DNA of 64,000 bases from Carettochelys insculpta (taxonomy: Eukaryota; Chordata; Testudines; Carettochelyidae): the NCBI RefSeq assembly GCF_033958435.1, contig NC_134137.1:240172501-240236500 (forward strand), given 5' to 3'. The notes beneath the pieces are model-generated. The model had not been told where the DNA came from, searched no databases, and saw only the letters and a program-made list of their open reading frames with translations. A program made the position numbers and the translations under genes. Every line of letters starts with the position of its first letter. The stretch's first letter is position 1. This document shows, in pieces, positions 48,601-60,600 of this stretch.

Positions 48601-51600
48601 CCTTGAGGCTCCCTGCTGCATCAACAGGCCGAGTCCAGCACATGGGCCATATTTTGCCTGCTCTGTGCTTACCCATTCTAGAAACCTCTCTAGACTTGAT
48701 GAGATAAAGCATGTGTCACACTGTGTGGAAGGTTGGCTAACGAAGGGATCCAAGAAAGGATTTCTATCTGCAGCAAGGGGTCAGAGTCACCTAGATCTTC
48801 ACTCTGAGTTTCTATTTGTGCAAAGTGTAATCTTCATGCTTTGAGCAACAGGAACACATGTGAATCTTGGTAGACTTGGCTCATGTGAAAGCAGTCAGTC
48901 CCCAGAACATCATGATCTGGCACAGAAGAAGCTCCAGAGCTAGAAGGTCTCCTTAAGGGTCATGGTTGTGTATATTGGGCTTCACTGTTGCAGTGATCTG
49001 TTTGGCAGCCTTGGCACACATTCACATGAGGCAGCCCCCATATGCCCTGAGGTACTTGTTTGTAAGTCCCAGATTCATTGCACCTAAGAGAGTTTGAATC
49101 CTACCCTTACGGACTGGAATGAAGGGAGCTGAAGGGCCATTTCGCAGCTACTGGTAGAGTGTCAGATTCTGCTAGTCAAAATTGTACTAACTGTGGAGTT
49201 GCAAAGAGGATGGAGGCCAGAACTAGAGCTGATTAAAGTGTTCAGTCCTTCTGAACTGCTTTGTGACATTTGCTCTCCCAGGTACAATGTTAAGCTTTTG
49301 GATTGGTTAGTAAACAGGGGGAAAACAAATGTGGGTTTTGTTTTGTTTTTTTAATACCATGAAATGTAAATAGGGCAGTTTCCCCCAACTTATTTTTCTG
49401 TGGGCTAAGAGGGGCACACAAGCCAAACACACAATAAAACTTACTACTCACTTCTCCAGCCCTGCAGGGGCAGTGCTGAGGCTCAGGGCTTCCAGCCTGT
49501 TGAACAGAGACTTAACATGGGCCAGATAAAATTACGCTGGGGTTAAGCTAGGCCCATGTGCTGAAGGCCCCCCACCCCATAGGGGAAAAAAAGGTGCAGG
49601 CCAAATGTACATGAAGCTTGGGAAGCTGTGACTCTGAAAAGTTGGGGGCCATGGTGGATAATCCACTGAGCATGAGTTTCCCCATGTGATGCTGTGGCCA
49701 AAGGAGTGAGTGGAATTCTGGGATACATAAACAGGGGCACGTCGAGTCGGAGTAGAGAAATTATTTTACCTCTGCATTTAACACTGTTCTGTCTGCTGCC
49801 AAAATACAGCATCTGATTCAGGTGCCCACAGTTCAAGAGTGATGTTGCTGAATTAGAGAGGGCTCAGAGATGAGTCACAGGAGCGATTAAAGGATGGGAA
49901 AACATGCCTTGTAGTTACAGTAACAGTTTTTTAAGTAAAAGTCACAGGCAGGTCGTGGACAACACTAAAAAAGGTCATGGGCTTCCATGAATATCGATGA
50001 CTTTTGCTAAAAATAAAGTGAGGCAGGGGGCTGACATGATGATTGAAGCAGGAGTGAAGGGGGATGGAGCCAGCACCCATCATCCCATGGGGGCATTATT
50101 CTCTGGGGTCTCCCTGTGGACATGAGGCAGAAAATGTAATGGAGTTCCCTGGAAGTCAGGGAATCTGATACTTCCACGACACGGTGTTTTCCTTGTTTTT
50201 GTAGAGAGATTCAAAGAGCTGAGTCTATTTAGCTTATCAAAGAGCAGGATAAGGGATGACTTGGTACATATAGGCTGTAAATCTTCTTAAGGAACAAGTA
50301 ATATAATGAGTGTAGCAGAGACAGCTATAACAGGATCTAAGGCTGAATGTACAACATCAACAAATTCAGAGTGGAAATAAGGTGTAAACTTATGACCCTG
50401 AAGGTAATCAACCATGCAAATAATTTACCAAGAATCTGGATGGATCCTGCATTACTGCCATTGTTTTTTTTTAATTGAGATGTGGGGTTGTGTTTGCTTT
50501 TGTTTCTAAAAATGTACTTCGTGAATTATTTTGAGGAAGTTCTGTGCCTTGGCTCTTTCAGTCTTTTTAATACCCATTTTCAGACAACTCACAACTTCTT
50601 TTGTTTTGAGATGTCATTTGTATTTCTTTGTCTGTCTGAAATATGCCCCCCTCTTTATATAAATACATAGAAATGTGCTTGTTTGTAAGGTGTGGCTTTT
50701 CCTAGCTGCTCTCTCCCCCCTTATTAATGTAAGTTGCTGTATATGATCAGCTGTGGTACTGATGCTGATGTTTTCCAGGTAGTACTGCATATTGGGGCCT
50801 AGGAATAGGGAATCTTTACTGGAGGGCCCCCTACCCTGGCTGATCTCCACCCCTTTCCAAGGAGCCACTTCTGAAGTCATACAGCACCATACTCCATTTA
50901 CTCAGTCACCTGATTCTCCCTGCATGTGGGTGGCTGAAACTTTTATTTTCCTTCCACTCTTTAAAAGGCAAAGGAGGCTGAATTTGCTGTGGTTGGCAAG
51001 AGTGCCAGTTTAGCTAGTTAAATTGTCGTTTTTATTATGCTCATGTGCCTAGAGGATTCCAAAAGGCATTCATACATATAAAAAGGAAAAACAGCACTTA
51101 AGCTCTATATCAGACAGCTATGACTCCTTTTTCCTTCCACCCACGTTCTTGTGGAGCCAGTAAACCCTTGGCAGGAGGTAAATTGCCCTCCTCAGAACAA
51201 CTGTAGCACTGTCTGTGGTTTTACAAAGAATAATTTGCAGGATTTGGTTCTGACTTAATTTCAAGTTTTCCCCCTCTGGGCTTGGAGAAGACAAAAAAAG
51301 CAGTCCTGTAGCACTGCAAAGACTAACAAAATAATTTATTAGGTGATGAGCTTTCGTGGGACAGACCCACTTCAGTTCTAGAAAATTCTGATGTGGGTCT
51401 GTCGCATGAAAGCTGATCACCTAATAAATTATTTTTTTAGCCTTTAAAGTGCTACTGGACTGCTTTTTGTCTATGGTTACACTGACGTGAAGCACCAGCA
51501 GCAGTATGCAAATAGGCAGTCTCAAACATGCAAATGACTACTCATTTGCATATTTGCTCACTGGCAGCTGCTGCTGCCGGCACAAAAAAAAAACGTGTAA

Positions 51601-54600
51601 ATGTGGTTCTGCTGACAAAACCTCTGCTTTATTGGCAGCCTCTTATGCCTAATTTTTTCCAGACGTAAGAGGCTGCTGATAAAGTGGGGGCGTTCGCCAG
51701 CAGAACCACATTTACACAGCTTTGTGTGCCCATGGCAGCGTCCACTGGTGGGCAACTGTGCACTGGCTATTCGCATACTGCTGCGGGCGGTTGGGGCATC
51801 CGCGTAACCATAGCCTTTTTGTTTTGTGAAGATACAGACTAACATGGCTACTTTTTACAGTTGTTGGGGAGGTTAGAGTGCAGCTGCAAAGGTCATCGGG
51901 GTGGGGCGCGGGGGTGTGGCAGGGACTCCAGACACAACAGGGTGGAAGCCTTCACCATATTTGGACCTGCAGAAAGCAGTGTGGTGGGGGCCTGGCAGCC
52001 AAGCAGGAAGCCCTCTAGCTACTACAGCTCCTCTTGTTCACTCTTGTGACAGCAGTGTACTGTTGCCGGGCCCGTCACCTCTACTGTCTGGAAGCGCAAA
52101 GTGAATGCATGAGCACGTGGAGTCTGCACTCATGCCAGCTGGATATCTTTTCATTGTTGTGGGGTTTTGTTCGGCGTCTCATTTGAAATCAGTATTTACT
52201 GACATTAGTCTGTTTTTACATTGAACCTGGCCAAGTCTACCTGTTACTCTGTCCTGAACAAACACTGGGCTTAATGACTTGTGGAAGAGGTTGCACAGGT
52301 GTTGCCCACCTGATTGCTGCTTTGAAGAGAGACATTGTTTTCCCCACTATCTTTTTGCTGCAAGTTTAGAAACAGCCATTCTAAAGAATAAATCCCCTGC
52401 GCTGCTTTGACAGTTTCAAGTTAATAAGGGCAAAAGACAACAACTTACAAGTGCCATTTCCCTGAGGAAGTGATTTAAAAATGAACTGCAATTTTACAGG
52501 CTCTTATTGGCGAGTACTTGACCAGTTTTGCTTTCTCTTTATCCCCAGGGGTTTACATTCTAATTGGAGCTGGTGCACTCATGATGTTAGTTGGTTTCTT
52601 GGGATGTTGCGGTGCTGTACAAGAGTCGCAATGCATGCTCGGCTTGGTAAGTGCTTTTGTTTATTGCAATATTTGATCTTGTTCCCCAACTGGGACCTTT
52701 GAGCATTTTAATAAGGGAAGTCTGGGCGTGTCTGGCATAAGCAATAAGAACAATAGGCAGCAGACTCTAGCTCAGTTTCACTGTGGCTGTTATCTGTTTT
52801 GGACCTTTCTTACCTTTTTAATGTAGATTTTAATATAATGTTACATCTGCATGACTAGCACTTTGAAGCCGTGTCTCTCTCTTCCCCATCAAGTATAGTC
52901 TGTTCAAACAAGGCAAGCTAAAATACTGATATGTGGTACAACACTAAAGGTTAACACTAGATGAGGGATGTGTGAATTCAGAACAGGCCACCTGTGTCAA
53001 TAATGTCACTGCTATGCATTTTATTTTGAATACTGTGTACATGTGATGCAGACAATAAACCATTATATAAATTGTGCACATGGGGACTAGAACATTGTGG
53101 TTTTGGAGGTGAAAAACCAGACCTCAACCATAAGAATCGGGAGAAGAATTTCTATAGTTACCGGTAGTGGTAGGTTTCACTCTTTGAGTGAATTATGGAA
53201 GACCATTACTCTTATATATATATTTTTTTTTAAAGTACATCCTGTCAGGTTCTGCATGGGCTTGTCTACACTTGCCCCCAACTTTGAAGGGGGGCAAGTT
53301 AATCAGGGTGATGGAAGATTACTTATGAAGTGCTGCGGCAAATACACAGCACTTCATTGGGCTAATTCTCCCCCACGGCAACTTAGAAGCATCAAACTTC
53401 AAAGTGCCAGCATGTATGTAGCTCTGGGCACTTTGAAGTGCCTGTGCTATTTCAAAGTCCCTTTACCCCTCAAAATTTTGAGGAGTAAAGGCACCTCAAA
53501 GTAGCACAGGCACTTGAAGGTTGACACTTGGAAGTTGCTGTGGGGGAGAATTAGCCTAATGACGTGCTGCATATTCACCACAGCACTTCATTAGTAATCT
53601 CCTATCGCCCTGATTAGCGTGCCTCCTTCGAAGTTGGGGCAAGTGTAGACCCAGCCCATGTCTCACAATTTTATAGCACACTTTATGCCCCGCTATTTAT
53701 CATCACAAGGTTAACTGAGTATCAGCACAGGCTGCTGCTACTGTAGCTGGCAGAAAGAACAACTGCTTATTTGTGTCAAGAAAGATACTCATTTCCAGAA
53801 AGCTGAAGTGATGCATGTTAACTCCTTCCTCCACCCTTTTCTTTAATGGTGATGAATGTTACCAGCAATTTAATTAACCCTGGTAGTTAGTTAAACACAC
53901 AGACTTCTTTTATATTGGAGGGGTAGGCGTGTTAGTCTGGATCTGTAACAGCAACGAAGGGTCCTGTGGCACCTTATAGACTAACAGAAAAGTTTTGAGC
54001 ATGAGCTTTCATGAGCACAGACTCACTTCATCAGATGCTGATCATGGAAATTGACTTCTTTTATGTGAGACAGAGTGCATAGCTCCTGACTTGTTATGGT
54101 CATGTAACATCCCATAGTGCAACTTCTATTGCCTAAAAATTGTCAGAGTTGATGGGTCTTAGAGCAGCAGTGGTGACAGACAACTTGTGAGAAAAGAGAA
54201 CTTAAGCTATAGCTATATCTGGAGCCTGTGCTGGTATAGCCCTGAGCATATACACCATGTACATTGATAGAAGGAGTTTTGCTGCCAGTGTATGCACACA
54301 GCCTCCCAATACACCATTACATATGGTGACAAAAGCATTCTTCTGTTGACATAGCTGCAACCAAATTGAGGCTTGGTCCACATAACTGTGTGGGTCAGAG
54401 TGTGGCTTTTTAAGTTGTGGGGTTTTTCCCCACACCATTGTTGGGTATAGTTCAAGTTTCAAGTGTAGGCCAGCCTTTAGACTAGGTCTACAATATAGCG
54501 GTACACCATCATTGCTGCAGGTGCACCTCAGTAGCACTTCAGTGTAGATTCTGCAGCTATGGGAGGGCTTCTCACATCATCAATAGGCCTGCCGATGGAA

Positions 54601-57600
54601 GGCAAAGGGCTCAGATGCCCTCCATGGCTGTCTGCCCTGCTGTCAATCAAGCTAGTAATGTTTATGACTAGGGCTCTGTTGACTTAACTAAGAGCTTTTA
54701 CTATGCTTACCTGAAGATGAATGCACTGGCAGTCAATCTTCCAGGGTTTGATGATTTAGCATGGCCCCGCTAGGTGTGCTACAAATGATCAGGGCACCGC
54801 CGTCGATTTTCCCCCCCTGCCCCCCCCCCCCCCCCCCCCCCCCCGGTATCCTTCACAGTCACAAGGCGCAAGGGAAATCAATGGGTGAGCTTCTCTCATT
54901 GACCTCCTGCTGTGGGGGATGGTAGCAAAAATAGATTTTAAGATACACTGATTACAGCTATTAATCTTAAATCGTTTTTGTTTTGTTCCCTAGTTTAGAC
55001 CTAGCCTCAGTCTACCTGGAACTTTCGATTATTCACACTTGTGCCTGACCTCAGCACCCTGTAGTTGCTCCACAATATGATAGAACTAAATACACCATTA
55101 AGTCATCTTTTGTAGTTCAGGAGTGACCAAAACACGTGACTGACTTTTCTCAGTCAGTAAACAAATTTCCCTTTGTCATAATCCTTGCTGCTTTTCCATT
55201 TGTACTGCCCAGCCAAATTAAAGATAAAACATATCTCCACCACTTAAATCTACCACTTAGTCTGAAATAAAGGTCCTGCAATTGCCTTTAAATAATACCA
55301 CCTCCCAAAATAAAAGCCTCTAGGAAAAGGTCTACTTGTAATCCTTTCTCTCTCCCTTTCCTTCTATACATGAGGAAGGAAAGGGAGGTATTTACATGAG
55401 GTATTTACTTTATTTCATTAATCCACAAAATCTTCACAATTAATCCTTGAAGAGTTACACAATTTGACAAAAATTATAATTGCATTTTTAAAGATGACAT
55501 TTAGAATTTTGAGTTGGCTAATTTAAAAAAAAAAACTTCTCCTTGCAAAGTACTCACAAACACTTGCTTTATTTATTTAAATCTCTCTTCTCTCCTAGTT
55601 CTTCGTCTTCCTTCTCGTAATTTTTGCCATTGAAGTTGCTGTTGCCATCTGGGGTTTTGCAAATAAAGACATGGTAGGTTTTTGAATATTACCAGCTCTT
55701 GGTAACTTCCTCAAGAACTGAAAACATGTTCAGCTGGTTATGGTTTGCACATTGACTAGTATGTCCATGTAAAATATCTTTCCTAAACATGCAAGAGGGC
55801 ACTGGAACTCTAAAAGTAGCCAGATAGTCAGGAGAGCCCAGCAAATCCACAGATATCTGCTTTCTGTCTGTGGGTATCCTTGGCTCATTTTTACAGGTAT
55901 GGGTGCGGATACAAATTTTGTTATCCTCCCCAGGCTTTAGCAGTCAGTGCTTTTAAGTTGTGGCACAGGCTCTGATGTCTGCCCATCTCCCTAGACTCCA
56001 GAGCTCAAGCTCCAACCTGACCCAGAACATCTACATGCTGATCTTTTGCACACTTGTGTTAAATTCTGCTAGCCCAAGTCTGCTGATCAAAGGCATGCTG
56101 CAACAGATTGTGTAGACATGCCATTTAGGTATATAAGTAGCCCTATTAAATTCAGTGGTAATATTCATATACTCACAGTAAGCAGGCACATATGTGTGTG
56201 ATGAGGGCCCAAAAATATAAGCATTTATTGAGGTTTCTGAATGGGGAGTGTTCCCTTGTTTCTCCCTGTCTTGCACAATAGAGAAATGTATCTAACCTTA
56301 TTTCAAGAATGGACAAGTAAAGATTTGCTTTCATTTTATCTGATGGATGAAGTCTTTAGTTTCTATCCCCACAAGATTCCTTCAAGATTTAGATGGACAC
56401 TTTAAAGCTGGTACCTTCTTACATGTAGTCAAGTATCGGAGCAGAACCAAATACAGAAATTGGAAGAACTGTATGTGTCCATAACCATTGTTTATTGTTG
56501 TAACTCTTACCTTGATATATGTCTCTTCTCAGTTTCTGCTTTGTTTTATCTCCTTGTTATTCTAAGGTGTGTGCATATTTTCAGAAGCCCACAATTTGAA
56601 AATGGAGGGTGGCTACCTCTTCATAGGATGGGATATTTAAACTGTAAAACAGGAGGTTTAGTGATTTATTGGCCTAAAGAAGTTTGCTATAAATAACATA
56701 AATCAAGGTAAACTAGGATTATAACTTTGCATTATTTTTGTAGATTATTGAAGAAGTGAAGAAATTTTACAAGGAAACCTATGATAAGAGGAGTCAGACA
56801 GCAGCTAGAGAAACACTGAGGGCATTTCAACATGCAGTAAGTATATGATTACACTTATTTCTTTTATATGCATAAGATGTCTGTGTTTAGGAAGCCGGAC
56901 ATAATGCTTTAAGAATGAAGTGAAATATCTCATCTTAATTATGTCAAGCCTTCATTTTCTGCAATTTCAGTTTACAGAGAGATGTCAGAATTTGAGAAGA
57001 AACTATTAATTTTTAAAAAATTACATTTTTGTGGGTAGTCTCCTAAAAATGGTGTTTATGGTGGCAACAACTGCATAGTTAAGGTAAAAAGATTTTTTTT
57101 TACTGTAACAATCCCTACTTTTTTGGAACTTCTGAACATCTGAAAACTTGAATTTAGGGTGTCTCCTGTATACTTGGTCTTTTAAGCCATCCCCATTTGA
57201 GAGGCTTGTTTTTAAAAAAACTGTTCAGACATATTTAGTCTGAAGCTTCATTTGTCACTAATCTGCAGTGTAAACTTTTATGTTAAAACGGGGGTGGGGG
57301 GAGTTAGATTATAAGATTAGCTTTCAGCTCAAGTCTGCAATTTTTGCTGACTTCTAAGATGCATATTAGCATTGGGCACAAAGCAGTGATTCTGATAGAT
57401 TAGATGTCTACCCATGGTGCTACAAAATTGCATGTATAAACAGTGTGATACCAATTTTTTTGCACAAATATGGAATTGCACGAACCAATTTGAGTATGGA
57501 GAAAGCTCTTCTGACTTCAACTACATAATATCAATAAGCAGGCCATATATAGGATTTAGGCACAAATACTTTTGCTCGTCTGGGGAGGGAAAGATATAAA

Positions 57601-60600
57601 GAAATCTTTTTTTCTTTAATTAATGTAAACAAAACTTTGGAAACTAAAGTTCCTGTAGCAGTGTGGTATCACTTATAAAATCTGATCAAAACCAAAATGC
57701 AATCACTTTGATTGTTAAAAGAAATTTTCATTTAATTGCTCAAATTCTCACTTTTCATGTAAGGGCTAACGAAGGCATTATTTTAAAATAACTTTTAGTG
57801 GCATAGTCAAACTGATAAACCTTAAATATTTTAAACTGTGTTTGGAAATTTTATACATACCAGTTTGAAGTAACCTGTCTTGCTTGTTTTAGATGACAAT
57901 TTTAAATAGCAAGGGTTCTAAAGATTTTACGTTTTTTCTGTTTTCTCTTGTAGCTAAACTGTTGTGGTCTCACAGGACCTATTGAACAGCTGTACATGGA
58001 TACCTGCCCCAAAAAGGACGTGATTGAGTCACTTGCAGTACAGGTAGCTGAAGACTGAACTCGTATATAGTGGCTCCATGCCATTACACCTATATTTAAT
58101 GCGGAAAGAATAGAAGAAATATACTTCTGAATAATGAGCTGTGGGCCGGATAATCCCCTGCCCTGGAACAACTTCCTCCTTCTCCCCTCCCTGCAAGTTA
58201 TGTCTCCTAGTTTCAGCATCCTATTGTAAGACTAATTTTACAATGGTGGTAAACATGAAGCTTAATGTGGGGAAGGTAAGACTTCTCTATAACAGGAGAG
58301 CACACCTCCTGGCAGGGTCATCTGTGCTAAACTGGTCAAATGTATGAGATAGACTACTGGCAGTCCATAGGATGTCATGACCCACTCCAGTGTATGTGGG
58401 GGGTGGGGGTGGTGTTTTAAAATAATTACAGAAACTCGTACTACTACTTCCTTAGTCCAACAAAGCTTCTGACCTAAAACAGGACAAATCACTGTGGGAA
58501 ATGAGCTTTGAAGCTTAAATTTTGAATCAATTTGCAGGGGATCCACATATGGCTTCCCATGGGTTTTTAACTAGTTTACAAGTACACATATGGTGCAACT
58601 CTTAATATAGATAAGACGATGGTGGCTGCTTACCTTTCAGTCACTTGAGTTATCAGTTTCACTAATTCTCCAGCTGCCATGAGCTGTGTGTACATGAAAT
58701 ACTCTTAAAACTGTACTAACTGTTCAAGTGCTAGGAAAGGCTAGTCACCCCAGCACTAACTACCATGCTGTAGAAGTCTGCTCCACTCAGGGTCAGGCAA
58801 CGTGGCAGTCAGAAATTTAGCAGCTGCTGCTAACGTGTATACAGTATTTCCATTTTTGCTAAATCACTGGCAATAGCGACTAGAAATTCTAGTATGGAAA
58901 AAGCCTACCCTAGATCAGGCCTGTTTTTTCCCTGGGAGGATGTAGGGAAGACCTAAAGCTTTAGGCTATGACTAGATTGCAGGCTTCTGTCGGGAGCCCA
59001 GAGGTCTCCCAACAGAAGTCGGCTGCTCCAGGAGCCTTCCGCTGACATCCCGGTCTTCATCATTCCATGGGGAAGAAGGGATATGTCAGCAGAGAGTTTT
59101 TTCCTGATATATGCCCCATGTGGTAGGACCAAATGTCAGGAAAGCCTCTCCCAGCAGGAGATACACAAATGCATTACACAATGTGTATATTTCTTGCTGA
59201 CAATTCTAGGCAACTTAGACATAGCCTTATTGTACAAAAGCAGCAGGAGAAAAATTGTGCATCTGTTTTTAAAGGGATCCCACCACCCCTTTCCCATCCT
59301 TGTTTGCAGCCCACTTTTGTGCCTTGCTTTTATTGTAATTGGATCAGGTTTAGCATTTGCTGTCTGGTCAGGTTAAGGTGTAGTGCCGTGTATAGTGCCA
59401 CAGAATCTTGTAAGCCCAGACAGCCTATCTGTAAAACAATATGTTAAGAGAAATCCCCCGACACATGCTTTTTTTTTTTTTTCCCCTTTTCAGTCATGCC
59501 CTTCAGCCATTGAGGAGGTCTTTGAATCTAAATTGAATGTGATTGGAGCAGTTGGCATTGGTATTGCTGTGGTAATGGTAAGTTTCTTGATCTTTTAGGA
59601 CAGCTGAATCTGATGGGAAATTGTGATTAGCCTTCTCCAGTTAAGATGTTGTTTTTCTTCCATTGATCTATCATATGATAATTATTCTCTCATCCTTCCT
59701 TGCACAAATATGTCACCAAGAACAATCCTGCCTCTGATTGCAGGACAACAGAGTGTGCTTTGTATTGATTTAAACTATGTAGTCAGCCAACTGAGCTGGT
59801 ATTTACAGTTATGCTTTAGTACTTTTGGCTTTCACTCTGAATATTCTGCTTGAATTGTGAGCCAAGAGCAAACATTTTATACATTTTCCACTTTGTCTTT
59901 GATTTGAAGACTGATGCTTGTATTCTAGTCAAACTGCATCTTTATCCTCTCCCTTCTCACCCCAGAGAAGTCTGACACTAATTTGGCCCCTTCTTTCTTG
60001 CTAGCTGCTCACTCATCCACCCAGTCATATCAGGAATCCTGGGCTAAGAAAATTCAATTAAAAATAATTTAGTTTGAGGCTGGAGTGTCTTGGCTCCTGT
60101 CACAGATAATATAGTGCTTGGGCACTTGGAAGTGTGTGCCAGGCAGAGAATGAAGCTAAGCTGTACCAAGAGCAACTTTAAAACCCTGTGTACTGTCTCC
60201 AAACAAACTGGTGGAAAGCTCGCACTTCCTGGTGTAGCTGTAAAAAACACAACCTGATATCTTTCCACACACTGCTGCCCAAAAGTGGGGTGGGGACCTT
60301 CTTACAGAGGGCACCTCAGATTATCTGTTTCTCTCTCAAAAGAGAGTTCTTTTGCTTTCCCTTGCCCTTAAGATCAGATGGTGGTTGCTTTTATAATGGG
60401 AGATGTCATCTGAAGGGAGAGAGGTGGGTAGGGAATAATGTCCTGTATGAGAAGCTTCATCTGTAGGCTAGACAAGAGCACCCATATTTATGTTTTTGGG
60501 AGAGCTGCACCAACAGCCTACCTTGGAATGTATGGATAAATATTTCTGTTCCTTTTCCAGATCTTTGGGATGATCTTCAGTATGATCCTCTGCTGCGCTA

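Noticed and set aside
54820..54844. Poly-C run as a functional i-motif
   Set aside because: Possible in principle, but a homopolymer of this length is also a common sequencing or assembly artefact; no other support.
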